Part shown: positions 34,436 through 42,818 of the stretch, piece by piece
Layout of the letters: each line of letters begins with the position of its first letter
Numbering within the stretch: the stretch's first letter is position 1
Source: Variovorax sp. J2L1-78
GTDB lineage: Bacteria > Pseudomonadota > Gammaproteobacteria > Burkholderiales > Burkholderiaceae_C
Direction of reading: 5' to 3'
Assembly: GCF_030317205.1 (NCBI RefSeq)
Contig: NZ_JASZYB010000001.1
Span: 1,302,001 to 1,366,000 of the forward strand
Length of the DNA: 64,000 nt
Program-made: the position numbers and the translations under genes
Notes under the pieces: generated by a model
The model's input: only the letters and a program-made list of their open reading frames with translations
The model's database searches: none
Told to the model about the DNA's origin: nothing

Positions 34436-34828
34436 TCAGGGCCGAGCGTCGGCCTGAACCGTGTTCAGCTTGCCGGCGGGCGTCGACAGCGAGGTGCCGA
34501 GGCGCGATGCCGCATCCCAGTCCGGCTGCTTCTGTGCGGCTTGCAGCTCGGCCGACACTTGTTCACGCGACTTGCCGGTCCCCGCCACCGGCGTCCCCAT
34601 CACACCCCAGCGCAGCATGCTCGCCCACTCGGGCGTCGCCTGTGCACTGGCGAGTTCGCCAGCCACCTCGGCTCGCGTCCTGCCCGGCCCGGCCTCATCC
34701 GGGTGATACACGACGCCAGCTTCGGTCGGTGCGGAATGCTCGGGCCCTGCGAACGCCGCCATCGGCGCCGCAACGGCCGCAACAACGCTCAACGTGAGCG
34801 TGAGTGAGAGGACTTGAAAGTTCTTCAT
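34436..34828 (-). CDS. DUF4148 exported protein, first gene of the copper group
   Basis: A 130-residue exported protein (signal to about residue 28). It carries two DUF4148-like units with the SRE/TRA-x-V-x-A-E-L pattern (GRTRAEVAGELASAQ and GKSREQVSAELQAAQ). DUF4148 proteins are common small periplasmic proteins in Burkholderiales and their function is unknown. It is divergent from the copRS-like genes, with 172 bases between, and 28 bases ahead of the small His/Met gene. Confidence 0.8.
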   Translation of the reverse strand: MKNFQVLSLTLTLSVVAAVAAPMAAFAGPEHSAPTEAGVVYHPDEAGPGRTRAEVAGELASAQATPEWASMLRWGVMGTPVAGTGKSREQVSAELQAAQKQPDWDAASRLGTSLSTPAGKLNTVQADARP

Positions 34829-34950
34829 GAAGTGCCTTTGCTTTGTTCAACGCCTGGTTCACCAGGGTCGACATCGACCCGGAGATGCTGGCCTGCCGAC
34901 CGGCATGAAAGAACTTTAGAAAGCGAGCCCTTCATTCGGGCGACTTCAGG

Positions 34951-34966
34951 ATTACAAAGAAGTAAT
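34951..34966. promoter_or_regulatory. Putative CopR-type operator ATTAC-N6-GTAAT
   Basis: ATTACAAAGAAGTAAT stands 35 bases ahead of the regulator ATG at 35001 and about 120 bases from the divergent copper group. Symmetric ATTACA/TGTAAT-like sites are typical of heavy-metal OmpR-type regulators in this class. The right arm would overlap an alternative ATG at 34965, another reason to prefer 35001 as start. Confidence 0.5.
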
Positions 34967-35000
34967 GGAACGCGTGCGTCTGCGCCCCTACCATCGGGCG

Positions 35001-35684
35001 ATGCGACTCCTGGTGATCGAAGACGAACAGAAGCTTGGTGACTATCTTGTGAAGGGGCTCAGTGAGAGCGGCTTTCTGGTCGACCTTGCACGCACGGGCC
35101 TCCAGGGGCGAACGCTTGCAATCGAGGGGGACTACGACCTCCTGGTGCTGGACGTGATGCTCCCGGGCATCGATGGCTTCGCTGTCCTGGAGGCGGTGCG
35201 CCGATCCAAGGCGATGCCCGTGCTGATGCTCACCGCACGCGACGAGGTCGAGGATCGGGTGCGAGGGCTGCAGAGCGGCGCGGACGATTACCTGGCCAAG
35301 CCCTTCGCTTTTTCCGAGCTGCTCGCACGCATCCAGGCCCTTCTTCGCCGCGGTACGCTGCACGAGGTGTCGCGCTACGCGTTGAAGGACCTGAGCCTTG
35401 ACATGATCGCGCGCAAGGCCATGCGCGACGGCCAGCGCCTGGAGCTCACCGCCAAGGAGTTCGCCCTGCTGTCGCTGCTCATGCGACGCCAGGGCAATGT
35501 ACTTTCGCGCACCCAGTTGGCTGAGCAGGTCTGGGACATGAACTTCGCCAGCGACACCAACCTGGTCGAGGTGGCGATCCGACGGCTGCGCAGCAAGATC
35601 GACGACCCCTTCAAGGAGAAGCTGCTTCACACGGTACGCGGCATGGGGTACGTGCTCGAGAGCCGTCGGGATGACCCATCGTGA
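35001..35684 (+). CDS. Heavy-metal response regulator (CopR/CusR/IrlR-like)
   Basis: A 227-residue OmpR-family regulator. The receiver has acidic residues in VIEDEQKLG, the phospho-acceptor Asp in LVLDVMLPG and Lys in LAKPFAF. The DNA-binding domain follows from about residue 125 ([12 protein letters not shown] ... [13 protein letters not shown] ... VRGMGYVL). The ending of the winged helix, [17 protein letters not shown], is typical of the metal-sensing CusR/CopR group. It overlaps the kinase gene by four bases. It is divergent from the copper group, which it probably activates. Confidence 0.9.
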   Translation: MRLLVIEDEQKLGDYLVKGLSESGFLVDLARTGLQGRTLAIEGDYDLLVLDVMLPGIDGFAVLEAVRRSKAMPVLMLTARDEVEDRVRGLQSGADDYLAKPFAFSELLARIQALLRRGTLHEVSRYALKDLSLDMIARKAMRDGQRLELTAKEFALLSLLMRRQGNVLSRTQLAEQVWDMNFASDTNLVEVAIRRLRSKIDDPFKEKLLHTVRGMGYVLESRRDDPS

Positions 35685-37096
35685 CCGCCACCGAGGCGGC
35701 CAGTCACCCCCGAGGCAACGGGAATGCCGCGGCTGCGATCACGGCATCGGCCGCAGGGACGACCCAGCATCCGCCGCCAGGCACCGGTTCGATTCAGGGG
35801 GCGCTGACACGCTGGTTCGCGGTGCAGGCGCTGATCGGCCTGAGCCTTGTCTGCGTCGCCATCTATGCCGTCACGTCCTGGAGTTTTCAGGTCAAGCAAA
35901 GCAGCGAGTTCGAGCGCCAGGCCGAGCTGATCAGGCATCTGATCCAGGAGTCCGCGGATGACCCCCTGCGCAACGAACTCCGCCACAAGCTCGACGACTT
36001 CTTCTCGACCCACCCCGACATCAGTCTGGTGCTGCGTCGCAACGACGAGATCGTCTACGCCAGCACGCCCCACCGGGCCTCGGCGCGCTGGTTGTGGATG
36101 CCCAGCGACGGAAAGAGGCAACCAGAAGGCGCAGCGATGCATCTCCAACTCGGGATCGACGTCCAGGAGGACGCCCGGCTCTTGACGCGACTCGCATGGA
36201 CCCTGGTGGGCGCCGTGGCGCTGGGCGCTGCGATGATCTCGCTGACCGGCGCGCTCCTGGTGCGCAGGGGCTTGCGTCCCCTGAAAAGGCTGACAGCACA
36301 GACGGCAGCCACGGGCCCCGAACACGTGGGCCAGCGCATCGACCCGGCGCCCTATGCCGCCGAGATCACGCCCTGGGTCGTGCAGTTCAACGCGGTGCTC
36401 GATCGTGCCGAACAGGCCTACCGCCAACTGGAGTCGTTCAACGCAGACGTTGCGCACGAACTGCGCACGCCGCTGGCCAACCTGATCGGCATGGTGGAGG
36501 TCGAGCTGGCGCGGCCAAGGTCCGCCGACGAGTTGAGGAATGTCCTGTTCTCCGCGCTGGAGGAAGCCAGACGGGTGTCCGTCATCGTGATCGACATGCT
36601 CTTCCTCTCCCAGGCCGACCGCGGGGCCACCGCGCGCCGGTCGGCCCCTGTAGCCCTGGCCGACCAGGTGCGCAGCGTGCTGGATTTCCATGAAGCCAAG
36701 CTGGAAGAAGCGGGGCTCGAAGTGACCGTGCGCGGGGATGCGCGCCTGGGCATCGACACCGGGCTGGTGCGACGGGCGCTGTCGAACCTTCTGAGCAATG
36801 CGAGCCGGTATGCAGCACCGGGCTCGACCATCGCGGTCACGATCGACACACGACCCGACGAGGTCTGGGTCAGCGTTTCCAATCGCGGCGACCCGGTCCC
36901 CGCCGAGATGCTTCCCCATCTCTTCGAACGATTTTTCCGGGCAGAACGGTCTCGTACGGATTCGTCGGAGCACCACGGACTTGGCCTGGCCATCGTCGCG
37001 GCGATTGCACGCATGCACGGTGGCCAGACCCTTGCGACATCGGAGACGGGCGTCACCGAAGTGGGATTTTCAATGCGCAGGGAAGTCAGCGGTTGA
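35681..37096 (+). CDS. Heavy-metal sensor histidine kinase (CopS/CusS-like)
   Basis: A 471-residue kinase starting at GTG in the four-base overlap with the regulator. Membrane segments lie near 43-65 and 167-190, with a periplasmic sensor region of about 100 residues between them. HAMP follows; the HisKA motif is [15 protein letters not shown] and G boxes are LLSNASRYA and [16 protein letters not shown]. The long N-terminal Ala/Thr-rich part before the first membrane segment is unusual, so the true start may be further in. Copper sensing is inferred from the neighbours. Confidence 0.9.
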   Translation: MTATEAASHPRGNGNAAAAITASAAGTTQHPPPGTGSIQGALTRWFAVQALIGLSLVCVAIYAVTSWSFQVKQSSEFERQAELIRHLIQESADDPLRNELRHKLDDFFSTHPDISLVLRRNDEIVYASTPHRASARWLWMPSDGKRQPEGAAMHLQLGIDVQEDARLLTRLAWTLVGAVALGAAMISLTGALLVRRGLRPLKRLTAQTAATGPEHVGQRIDPAPYAAEITPWVVQFNAVLDRAEQAYRQLESFNADVAHELRTPLANLIGMVEVELARPRSADELRNVLFSALEEARRVSVIVIDMLFLSQADRGATARRSAPVALADQVRSVLDFHEAKLEEAGLEVTVRGDARLGIDTGLVRRALSNLLSNASRYAAPGSTIAVTIDTRPDEVWVSVSNRGDPVPAEMLPHLFERFFRAERSRTDSSEHHGLGLAIVAAIARMHGGQTLATSETGVTEVGFSMRREVSG

Positions 37097-37132
37097 AACG
37101 CGAGTAAACGCCGCGCCCGCCGAGACGCGCGT

Positions 37133-38080
37133 TCAGAGGGGCGTCGATCGTCGCGACGCTTCCCGCTCCGCCAGCAGATCGACGAACGCCCGGACCTTCG
37201 CCGGGCGAAAGCGCGCCGCCGGAAACACGGCATGGATGCCGCCGGAAGGCAGGCGCCAGCGCGGCAGCACCTCGATGAGCCGCCCGGCGGCGAGGTCCGC
37301 TGCGACCGCATAGTCCGGCAGCACCGACAGCCCCGCGCCCTGGCACACGGCCTCGCGAACGGCCAGCGTGGCGTCCAGAAAGATGGAGGCCTGCACGTGC
37401 ACCATCTGGGCCTCGACCTCGTCCGACGAGAAGGTCCACCGCAAGTGCTCGCGCAAGGCGGTGTTGGCGACGAAGGGCAGCGCGGCGATGTCTGCCGGAG
37501 TGTCGAGTCGTGCAAGCTGCCCGGCCATGGACGATGACGCGACGAGCAACTGGCGGAAGGCGCCGATCTTTCGCGCCTGCTCGCTCGTCTCGGTCAGCCA
37601 TCCGACACGGATGGCCATCTCGATGTTGCCGGACATCAGGTCCAGCGTCTGGTCGCTGAGCACGGCGTCGACCTTGCACGCGGGATAGCGCTTCGTGAAC
37701 GCGGCAATGGCCGGCACCACCACACCGACGCCGTAGTCGATGGGCGCGGTGAGCCGCAGCGTGCCGGAGGGCTCCGCCGACCGCTCGGCCAGACCGTCGA
37801 AGGCATGCGCCGCCTCGCGCAGGACCACCGCGCACCGTTCGTAGAAGGCCCGGCCCACGTCCGTGGCCTGCACCTTGCGCGTGGTGCGCACCAGCAGCGA
37901 GGTGCGGAACTCGCGCTCGAGTCGGGCCACCTGTTGGCTCACCACTGCCTTGGTGATGCCCAGGCGCTCCGCGGCAGCGGTGAACGACCCGGTTTCCACC
38001 ACGGCCACGAAGTAAGCCAGCCGCCGGAGGTTGCCCAGGCCGTCCGGGCCACTTTCGCCTTGACTGTTTGTTTTAAGCAC
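37133..38080 (-). CDS. LysR-family transcriptional regulator (divergent from dsbA-like gene)
   Basis: A 315-residue regulator with HTH GSFTAAAERLGITKAVVSQQVARLE and an effector domain. The start codon is GTG at 38080, embedded in a 17-base near-palindrome (38075-38091). It faces the DsbA-like, metallo-beta-lactamase-fold and SnoaL-like genes, which it probably controls. Confidence 0.88.
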   Translation of the reverse strand: MLKTNSQGESGPDGLGNLRRLAYFVAVVETGSFTAAAERLGITKAVVSQQVARLEREFRTSLLVRTTRKVQATDVGRAFYERCAVVLREAAHAFDGLAERSAEPSGTLRLTAPIDYGVGVVVPAIAAFTKRYPACKVDAVLSDQTLDLMSGNIEMAIRVGWLTETSEQARKIGAFRQLLVASSSMAGQLARLDTPADIAALPFVANTALREHLRWTFSSDEVEAQMVHVQASIFLDATLAVREAVCQGAGLSVLPDYAVAADLAAGRLIEVLPRWRLPSGGIHAVFPAARFRPAKVRAFVDLLAEREASRRSTPL

Positions 38081-38091
38081 ACAGTGTGTTT
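38075..38091. promoter_or_regulatory. Near-palindrome over the LysR start codon
   Basis: AAGCACAC-A-GTGTGTTT pairs at seven of eight positions. It covers the GTG start of the LysR gene and lies 66 bases ahead of the DsbA-like ATG. Binding here would block the regulator's own translation start region or transcription. Confidence 0.4.
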
Positions 38092-38156
38092 ATCACGTAT
38101 GTATTTAAGAATCAATGTGGGCTGCCTACGATGGACTCTCTACGAAAGACAAGCCC

Positions 38157-38795
38157 ATGGACATCACCTTGCACTACCTGTTCGACCCGCTGTGTGGCTG
38201 GTGCTACGGCGCCGCGCCCGCGCTGTCGGCATTGGCCGGCGAGCCTGGCATCGCCGTCGAACTGCAGCCCACCGGCCTGTTCGCCGGGGGAGGTGCGCGG
38301 TCGATGGACGACGGCTTCGCGGCCTTCGCGTGGACCAACGACCAGCGTATCGGACAGCTGACCGGGCAGCGCTTCACCGAACGCTATCGCCAGCAGGTGC
38401 TCGGTGATCGCCAGCGGCCCCTCGACAGCGGTCCCGCCATGTTGGCGCTGACCGCGGTGTCCTTGACCGACCCGGCGCGCGAACTCGAAACCCTTCAAGC
38501 CATTCAGCACGCGCGCTACGTCGACGGGAAGGACGTGACCGCGCTCACGACGCTGGCCGAGCTGTTGGCAGGGCTGGGGCTCGCGCAGCCGGCCGCGCGG
38601 CTTGCGCAACCAGACGCGGCGCTGGTCGCCGCCGACCGGGCCCGCGTGGGCCGGGGCCAGGCGCTGATGCGGGAGTTCGGCGCGCGCGGCGTGCCGACCT
38701 TGATCGCCGAGTCCGGCGCGAAGCGCTGGCAGGTGGATGCCCGTGCCGCCTACGCCGATCCACGCGCACTGATCAGCCAGCTGCAACGCAGCTGA
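38157..38795 (+). CDS. DsbA-family thioredoxin-fold protein
   Basis: A 212-residue cytoplasmic protein beginning HYLFDPLCGWCYGAAPAL, with the active-site CGWC at residues 13-16. The helical insertion and the late cis-Pro region (GARGVPTLIAESG) are those of DsbA/FrnE-like oxidoreductases. No signal peptide is present, so this is a cytosolic disulfide isomerase/oxidoreductase type. The ATG at 38157 gives the normal start. It heads a three-gene set on the plus strand. Confidence 0.87.
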   Translation: MDITLHYLFDPLCGWCYGAAPALSALAGEPGIAVELQPTGLFAGGGARSMDDGFAAFAWTNDQRIGQLTGQRFTERYRQQVLGDRQRPLDSGPAMLALTAVSLTDPARELETLQAIQHARYVDGKDVTALTTLAELLAGLGLAQPAARLAQPDAALVAADRARVGRGQALMREFGARGVPTLIAESGAKRWQVDARAAYADPRALISQLQRS

Positions 38796-38828
38796 AAACC
38801 TCTTTTGACTTTCCCAAAGGACAACACG

Positions 38829-39728
38829 ATGACAACACGCAGAGAACTGATTCAAACTTTCGCCGCCGCGGGTGTCGCGACGGCCATCTTCGGAGTGAAC
38901 AACGCCATGGCTGCATCGACCCCCCTGACCCTTCAGCATTTCCCCGCCGGTGAACACGGCTTCTTCCGTGCCCCGGTCCTCCTCTCCGGCGCGCGCGAGG
39001 CTGTGCTGATCGACGGTGGCTTCACGCTGCCCGACGGCAAGGCCCTCGTCGAAGCGATCAAGGCCAGCGGCAAGACGCTGACCACGATCTACATCAGCCA
39101 GAGCGATCCCGACTACTACTTCAGCCTGGGCCCGATCAAGGCGGCCTTTCCCGCAGCGCGCGTCATCGCGGCATCGGCCACCATCGCCGCCATCCAAAGC
39201 AGCGTCGAGAAGAAGCTGGCGACCTGGGGGCCCCAGCTCAAGGACAACGGCCCGCAGGCCCTGTCGGACATCGTGATGCCCGAGGCGTTCGACGGCGCCT
39301 CGATCACGCTGGAAGGCCAGTCCATCGACATCGTCGATGCCGGCGGCCTCGCCAACCGCCGCTACCTGGCAGTCAAGTCGCTCGACGCCGTCTTCGGTGG
39401 CGTGCTGGTGTTCTCCGGCGTGCACGTGTGGACGGCCGACACCCCGGGCGCCGAGGGTCGCCGCGCCTGGATCAAGACGCTCGATGCGATGGCCGCCCGC
39501 AAGCCGGCCGTGGTGATCCCGGGCCACATGGCACCCGGCGCCGCGACGAACGCATCGGCGATCGTCTACACGCGCGACTACCTCGTGGCGTTCGAGGAAG
39601 AACTGGCCAAGGCCGCCGACAGCGCCGCCCTCATCGCGGCCATGAGCAAGCGCTACCCGACGGCCGGCATGGGCGTCGCGCTGCAGATCGGGGCGAAGGT
39701 CGCCAAAGGCGAAATGAAGTGGGGTTGA
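38829..39728 (+). CDS. Exported metallo-beta-lactamase-fold protein with altered metal motif
   Basis: A 299-residue protein with a Tat-like signal (TTRRELIQTF, to about residue 29). The MBL fold is clear (GAREAVLIDGGFTL, VVIPGHMAPG). The usual THxHxDH metal motif reads SQSDPDYY (90-97), so three His are replaced and only Asp95 is kept. Relatives with DPDYYF at this place form a recognisable subgroup. The start at 38829 is preceded by AAAGGA. It lies between the DsbA-like and the SnoaL-like genes. Catalysis and metal content are uncertain. Confidence 0.8.
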   Translation: MTTRRELIQTFAAAGVATAIFGVNNAMAASTPLTLQHFPAGEHGFFRAPVLLSGAREAVLIDGGFTLPDGKALVEAIKASGKTLTTIYISQSDPDYYFSLGPIKAAFPAARVIAASATIAAIQSSVEKKLATWGPQLKDNGPQALSDIVMPEAFDGASITLEGQSIDIVDAGGLANRRYLAVKSLDAVFGGVLVFSGVHVWTADTPGAEGRRAWIKTLDAMAARKPAVVIPGHMAPGAATNASAIVYTRDYLVAFEEELAKAADSAALIAAMSKRYPTAGMGVALQIGAKVAKGEMKWG

Positions 39729-39732
39729 GGCG

Positions 39733-40128
39733 ATGACCACCCACCTGGACGTCATCCGCGCCACCTACGAAGGTCCGCCGGAAGAGAACGGCCGGCACCT
39801 GCTCGCCGCCCTGGCCCCCGAGGCCACCTGGACCGAAGCGGCGGGCTTCCCCTACGCCGGCACCTACACCGGCCCGGCGGAAATCTTCGACGGGGTCTTT
39901 CGCCGGCTGGCCACCGAGTGGGTGGGCTACAAGGCCCAGGTCCACACCTACCTGGCCGACGGCGATCGCGTCGCGGCGTTCGGGGTGTACTCCGGCACCT
40001 ATGCGAAGACCGGCAAGTCGATGCGCGCAACCTTCGCGCATCTGTACCGGCTCCAGGACGGCAAGATCCTGAGCATGGAGCAGGTCGTCGACAGTGCGAT
40101 GGTCCGGCAGGCCCTGACAACGACCTGA
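39733..40128 (+). CDS. NTF2/SnoaL-like protein
   Basis: A 131-residue protein with the SnoaL-like pattern: LLAALAPEATWTEAAGFPYAGTYTGPAEIFDGVF, then VHTYLADGDRVAAFGVYSGTYAKTGKSM and FAHLYRLQDGKILSMEQVVDS. Such proteins are small ligand-binding or isomerase/cyclase-like enzymes. It follows the MBL-fold gene by four bases. The reading frame continues beyond its stop into a remnant of another family member. Confidence 0.82.
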   Translation: MTTHLDVIRATYEGPPEENGRHLLAALAPEATWTEAAGFPYAGTYTGPAEIFDGVFRRLATEWVGYKAQVHTYLADGDRVAAFGVYSGTYAKTGKSMRATFAHLYRLQDGKILSMEQVVDSAMVRQALTTT

Positions 40129-40209
40129 AAGACGTCGATCCGGTTCGACAGGTTCCGCATCGAGAACGGCAAGATCGTCGAGCACCGGGATTCCGCCCTG
40201 CGCCGGTGA
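40129..40209 (+). pseudogene. Remnant of a second SnoaL-like gene
   Basis: Directly after the stop at 40126-40128, and in the same frame, 26 codons read RFDRFRIENGKIVEHRDSAL and then stop. This is the typical C-terminal strand of SnoaL-like proteins (FRIENGKIVEH). The rest of that second gene is absent. It looks like the scar of a deletion between two tandem paralogues. Confidence 0.6.
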
Positions 40210-40260
40210 GACCTCGTCTCTCGGTGACGGACGCCGAGCGGCGTCTTGCGCCGGCGAAGG

Positions 40261-40303
40261 TTGACTTAGACTCTATTTAGATATATCGTTATCAAATACG
40301 ATA
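40261..40303 (+). promoter_or_regulatory. Promoter and operator of the PadR gene
   Basis: TTGACT (40261-40266) and TATCGT (40284-40289) are a -35/-10 pair with a 17-base spacer. TATCGT is also the left arm of the inverted repeat TATCGT-N8-ACGATA (40284-40303), so a repressor bound there would block the -10. Autoregulation by the PadR protein is inferred. Confidence 0.6.
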
Positions 40304-40319
40304 CAACGGAATAGATGTC

Positions 40320-40913
40320 ATGCACCCTTCTCACCACCACCACCCTGCCCACGGCCATCACCACGCCTGCATCCGCCGCGGCGAGCACGACGACGGCCTG
40401 GGTGGCGGCCGCGGCCACCGCGGCGACGGCGACGGCCCGCGCGGCGGCCGCATCTTCGGCCACGGCGGCCTGCGCTTCGTGCTGCTGCAGCTGATCGCCG
40501 ACAAGCCCAGCCACGGCTACGAACTCATCAAGTCGATCGAGGACCGCCTTGGCGGCGCCTACAGCCCGAGCCCGGGCACGGTCTACCCGACGCTCACGCT
40601 GATGGAAGAACAGGGCTACCTCAGCGTGGCGGAAGCCGATGCCGGCGGCCGCAAGCGCTACCGCATCACCGCGGCCGGCAGCACCTTCCTCGAAGAGAAC
40701 CGCACCACCGCCGACGCCATGCTGGCGCGCATGCAGGGCGGCGTCGATGGCGCCGGCCCACGAGGCGGCCGGCCACCGCAGGTCACGCGCGCCATCGAGA
40801 ACCTCAAGCTCGCCATGCGCATGCGGCTGTCGCGTGAAGCGCTGACGCCCGAGCAAGCGAACGCCTTCGCCGCCGTGCTCGACCACGCGGCCCAACAACT
40901 GGAACAGATCTGA
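40320..40913 (+). CDS. PadR-family regulator with His-rich N-terminus (YqjI-like)
   Basis: A 197-residue regulator. The first 25 residues hold ten His (PSHHHHPAHGHHH), followed by a Gly/Asp/Arg-rich linker. The PadR winged helix starts around 50 (FVLLQLIADKPSHGYELIKSIEDRLGGAYSPSPGTVYPTLTLMEEQGYL) and a C-terminal dimerisation helix follows. E. coli YqjI has the same architecture, binds nickel through its His-rich N-terminus and represses the ferric reductase gene yqjH. Here a YqjH-like gene follows after two bases, so nickel- or metal-responsive control of iron reduction is likely. The operator is at 40284-40303. Confidence 0.88.
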   Translation: MHPSHHHHPAHGHHHACIRRGEHDDGLGGGRGHRGDGDGPRGGRIFGHGGLRFVLLQLIADKPSHGYELIKSIEDRLGGAYSPSPGTVYPTLTLMEEQGYLSVAEADAGGRKRYRITAAGSTFLEENRTTADAMLARMQGGVDGAGPRGGRPPQVTRAIENLKLAMRMRLSREALTPEQANAFAAVLDHAAQQLEQI

Positions 40914-40915
40914 CC

Positions 40916-41743
40916 ATGAACGACACCGCCCTCCTTCCCGACCGCACGCCGCAGCGCGTGCGCCACACGCTGCGCTTCCGTGAACTCACGGTGCAATCGG
41001 TGCAGCGCGTCACGCCGCACCTGGTGCGCGTCACGCTCGGCGGCGACGCACTCGAAGGCTTCACCAGCCCCGGCTTCGACGACCATGTGAAGCTCTTCTT
41101 TCCCGACGAAGCCACGGGCGCGCTGACGCTGCCGACCGCCGGGCCCGACGGCCCGATCTGGCCCGAAGGCCGCAAGCCGACGATGCGCGACTACACGCCC
41201 CGCCACTTCGACGCCATGGCGCAGACGCTGGAGATCGACTTCGCGCTGCACGAAGCCGGCCCCGCCACGCGCTGGGCCGAACAGGCGGCCGTCGGCCAGC
41301 GCCTGGGCGTCGGCGGACCGCGCGGCTCCTTCATCGTGCCGACCGCATTCGACTGGCATCTGCTGATCGGCGACGACACCGCCTTGCCGGCCATCGCGCG
41401 GCGGCTGGCCGAGCTGCCGAAGGGCACGCGCGCCGTCGTGCTGGCCGAAGTCGACAGTGCCGCCGACCATGTCGACCTGCCGAGCGCGGCCGACGTCGAC
41501 ATCAGCTGGGTGCACCGCAACGAAGCCCGCGCAGCCGCCGGCACGCCGCCGCTGCTGGCCGCGCTGCACGCCACGCGTCTGCCGACCGGCGCCTTCCATG
41601 CCTGGATCGGCTGCGAATCGGCCCATGCCAAGGCGCTGCGCGCGCACCTGATCGACGAATGCCGTGCCAACCCGAAGTGGATCCGCGCGTCGGGCTACTG
41701 GCGCGCGGGCACGGCCGCGACGCACGATTCGCACGACGAATAG
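40916..41743 (+). CDS. Siderophore-interacting protein, ferric-chelate reductase (YqjH-like)
   Basis: A 275-residue NADPH-dependent flavoprotein. The FAD-binding domain carries MRDYTPRHF (the RxYT motif) and the C-terminal SIP domain has LLIGDDTALPAIARRLAELP and AWIGCESAHAKALRAHL. It releases iron from siderophores in the cytoplasm. It is co-transcribed with the YqjI-like PadR gene. Its 3' end is seven bases from the queG stop. Confidence 0.9.
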   Translation: MNDTALLPDRTPQRVRHTLRFRELTVQSVQRVTPHLVRVTLGGDALEGFTSPGFDDHVKLFFPDEATGALTLPTAGPDGPIWPEGRKPTMRDYTPRHFDAMAQTLEIDFALHEAGPATRWAEQAAVGQRLGVGGPRGSFIVPTAFDWHLLIGDDTALPAIARRLAELPKGTRAVVLAEVDSAADHVDLPSAADVDISWVHRNEARAAAGTPPLLAALHATRLPTGAFHAWIGCESAHAKALRAHLIDECRANPKWIRASGYWRAGTAATHDSHDE

Positions 41744-41750
41744 CGCGTCT

Positions 41751-42818
41751 TCAGACGGACTGTGCCAGGGCCCACGCGACATGCTCGCGCACCAGCGGGC
41801 TCGGGTGCTCGAGCCTTGACGCAAGCGCCGCGGCCCCCTCGCCCTGCCCGGCCCGCACCGCATTGCCCAAGGCCACGGCGATGTTGCGCAGCCAGCGCTC
41901 GTGGCCGATCCGGCGGATCGGGCTGCCTTCGGTGTGGCGCAGGAATTCGTCCTCGGTCCACGCGAACAGGTCGGCGAGCATTCGGCCGGTGAGCCCGTCG
42001 CGCGCATCGAAATCGGGCAACGCGCTCTTCTTGGCGAACTTGTTCCAGGGGCAGATCAGCTGGCAGTCGTCGCAGCCGTAGATGCGGTTGCCCATCGGCG
42101 CGCGCAGTTCCAGTGGAATGGCGCCGGGATGCTCGATGGTCAGGTACGAGATGCAGCGCCGCGCGTCGAGCCGCTGCGGCGCAACGATGGCCTGGGTCGG
42201 GCAGACGTCGATGCACGCGCTGCAGCTGCCGCAATGCGGCGTGACCGGTGCGCTTTCGGGCAATGCCATGTCGATGTAGATCTCGCCCAGGAAGAACATC
42301 GAGCCGGCATCGCGGTCCAGCACCAGCGTGTGCTTGCCGCGCCAGCCCTGGCCGCTGCGCGCGGCGAGTTCGGCCTCCATGACCGGCGCGGAATCGGTGA
42401 AGGCGCGATGGCCGAAAGGCCCCACCTCTTGCGCGATGCGCTCGGCCAGTTTCGCGAGCCGGCCGCGCAGCACCTTGTGGTAGTCGCGGCCTCGCGCATA
42501 CAGCGAGACGATCGCTTCGCCGGGCCGCGTCAGCCGATCGAATTCGACCGCCTGCCAGTCGTCCGAGGTGGCGCGCGGCAGGTAGTCCATGCGCGCGGTG
42601 ATGACCGACACCGTGCCCGGCACCAGCTCGGCCGGCCGGGCGCGGCGCGCACCGTGGGCCGCCATGTAATGCATCTCGCCATGGAAGCCCTCGGCCAGCC
42701 ACTGCATCAGGCCGGCCTCAGCGCTCGACAGGTCGATGCCCGCGATGCCGATCCGGGAAAAGCCCAGTTCCCGGGCCCAGGCCTGAATCCGATGAACGAG
42801 TGGAGGGTTGCCGGTCAC
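41751..42818 (-). CDS. queG: Epoxyqueuosine reductase
   Basis: A 355-residue enzyme for the last step of queuosine tRNA modification. The N-terminal domain has FSRIGIAGIDLSSAEAGL and MDYLP. Two 4Fe-4S clusters are bound by CGSCSACIDVCPT and GCDDCQLICPWN. A HEAT-like C-terminus ends the protein (HPSPLVREHVAWALAQ). It overlaps the Crp-type regulator gene by four bases on the same strand. Confidence 0.95.
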   Translation of the reverse strand: MTGNPPLVHRIQAWARELGFSRIGIAGIDLSSAEAGLMQWLAEGFHGEMHYMAAHGARRARPAELVPGTVSVITARMDYLPRATSDDWQAVEFDRLTRPGEAIVSLYARGRDYHKVLRGRLAKLAERIAQEVGPFGHRAFTDSAPVMEAELAARSGQGWRGKHTLVLDRDAGSMFFLGEIYIDMALPESAPVTPHCGSCSACIDVCPTQAIVAPQRLDARRCISYLTIEHPGAIPLELRAPMGNRIYGCDDCQLICPWNKFAKKSALPDFDARDGLTGRMLADLFAWTEDEFLRHTEGSPIRRIGHERWLRNIAVALGNAVRAGQGEGAAALASRLEHPSPLVREHVAWALAQSV

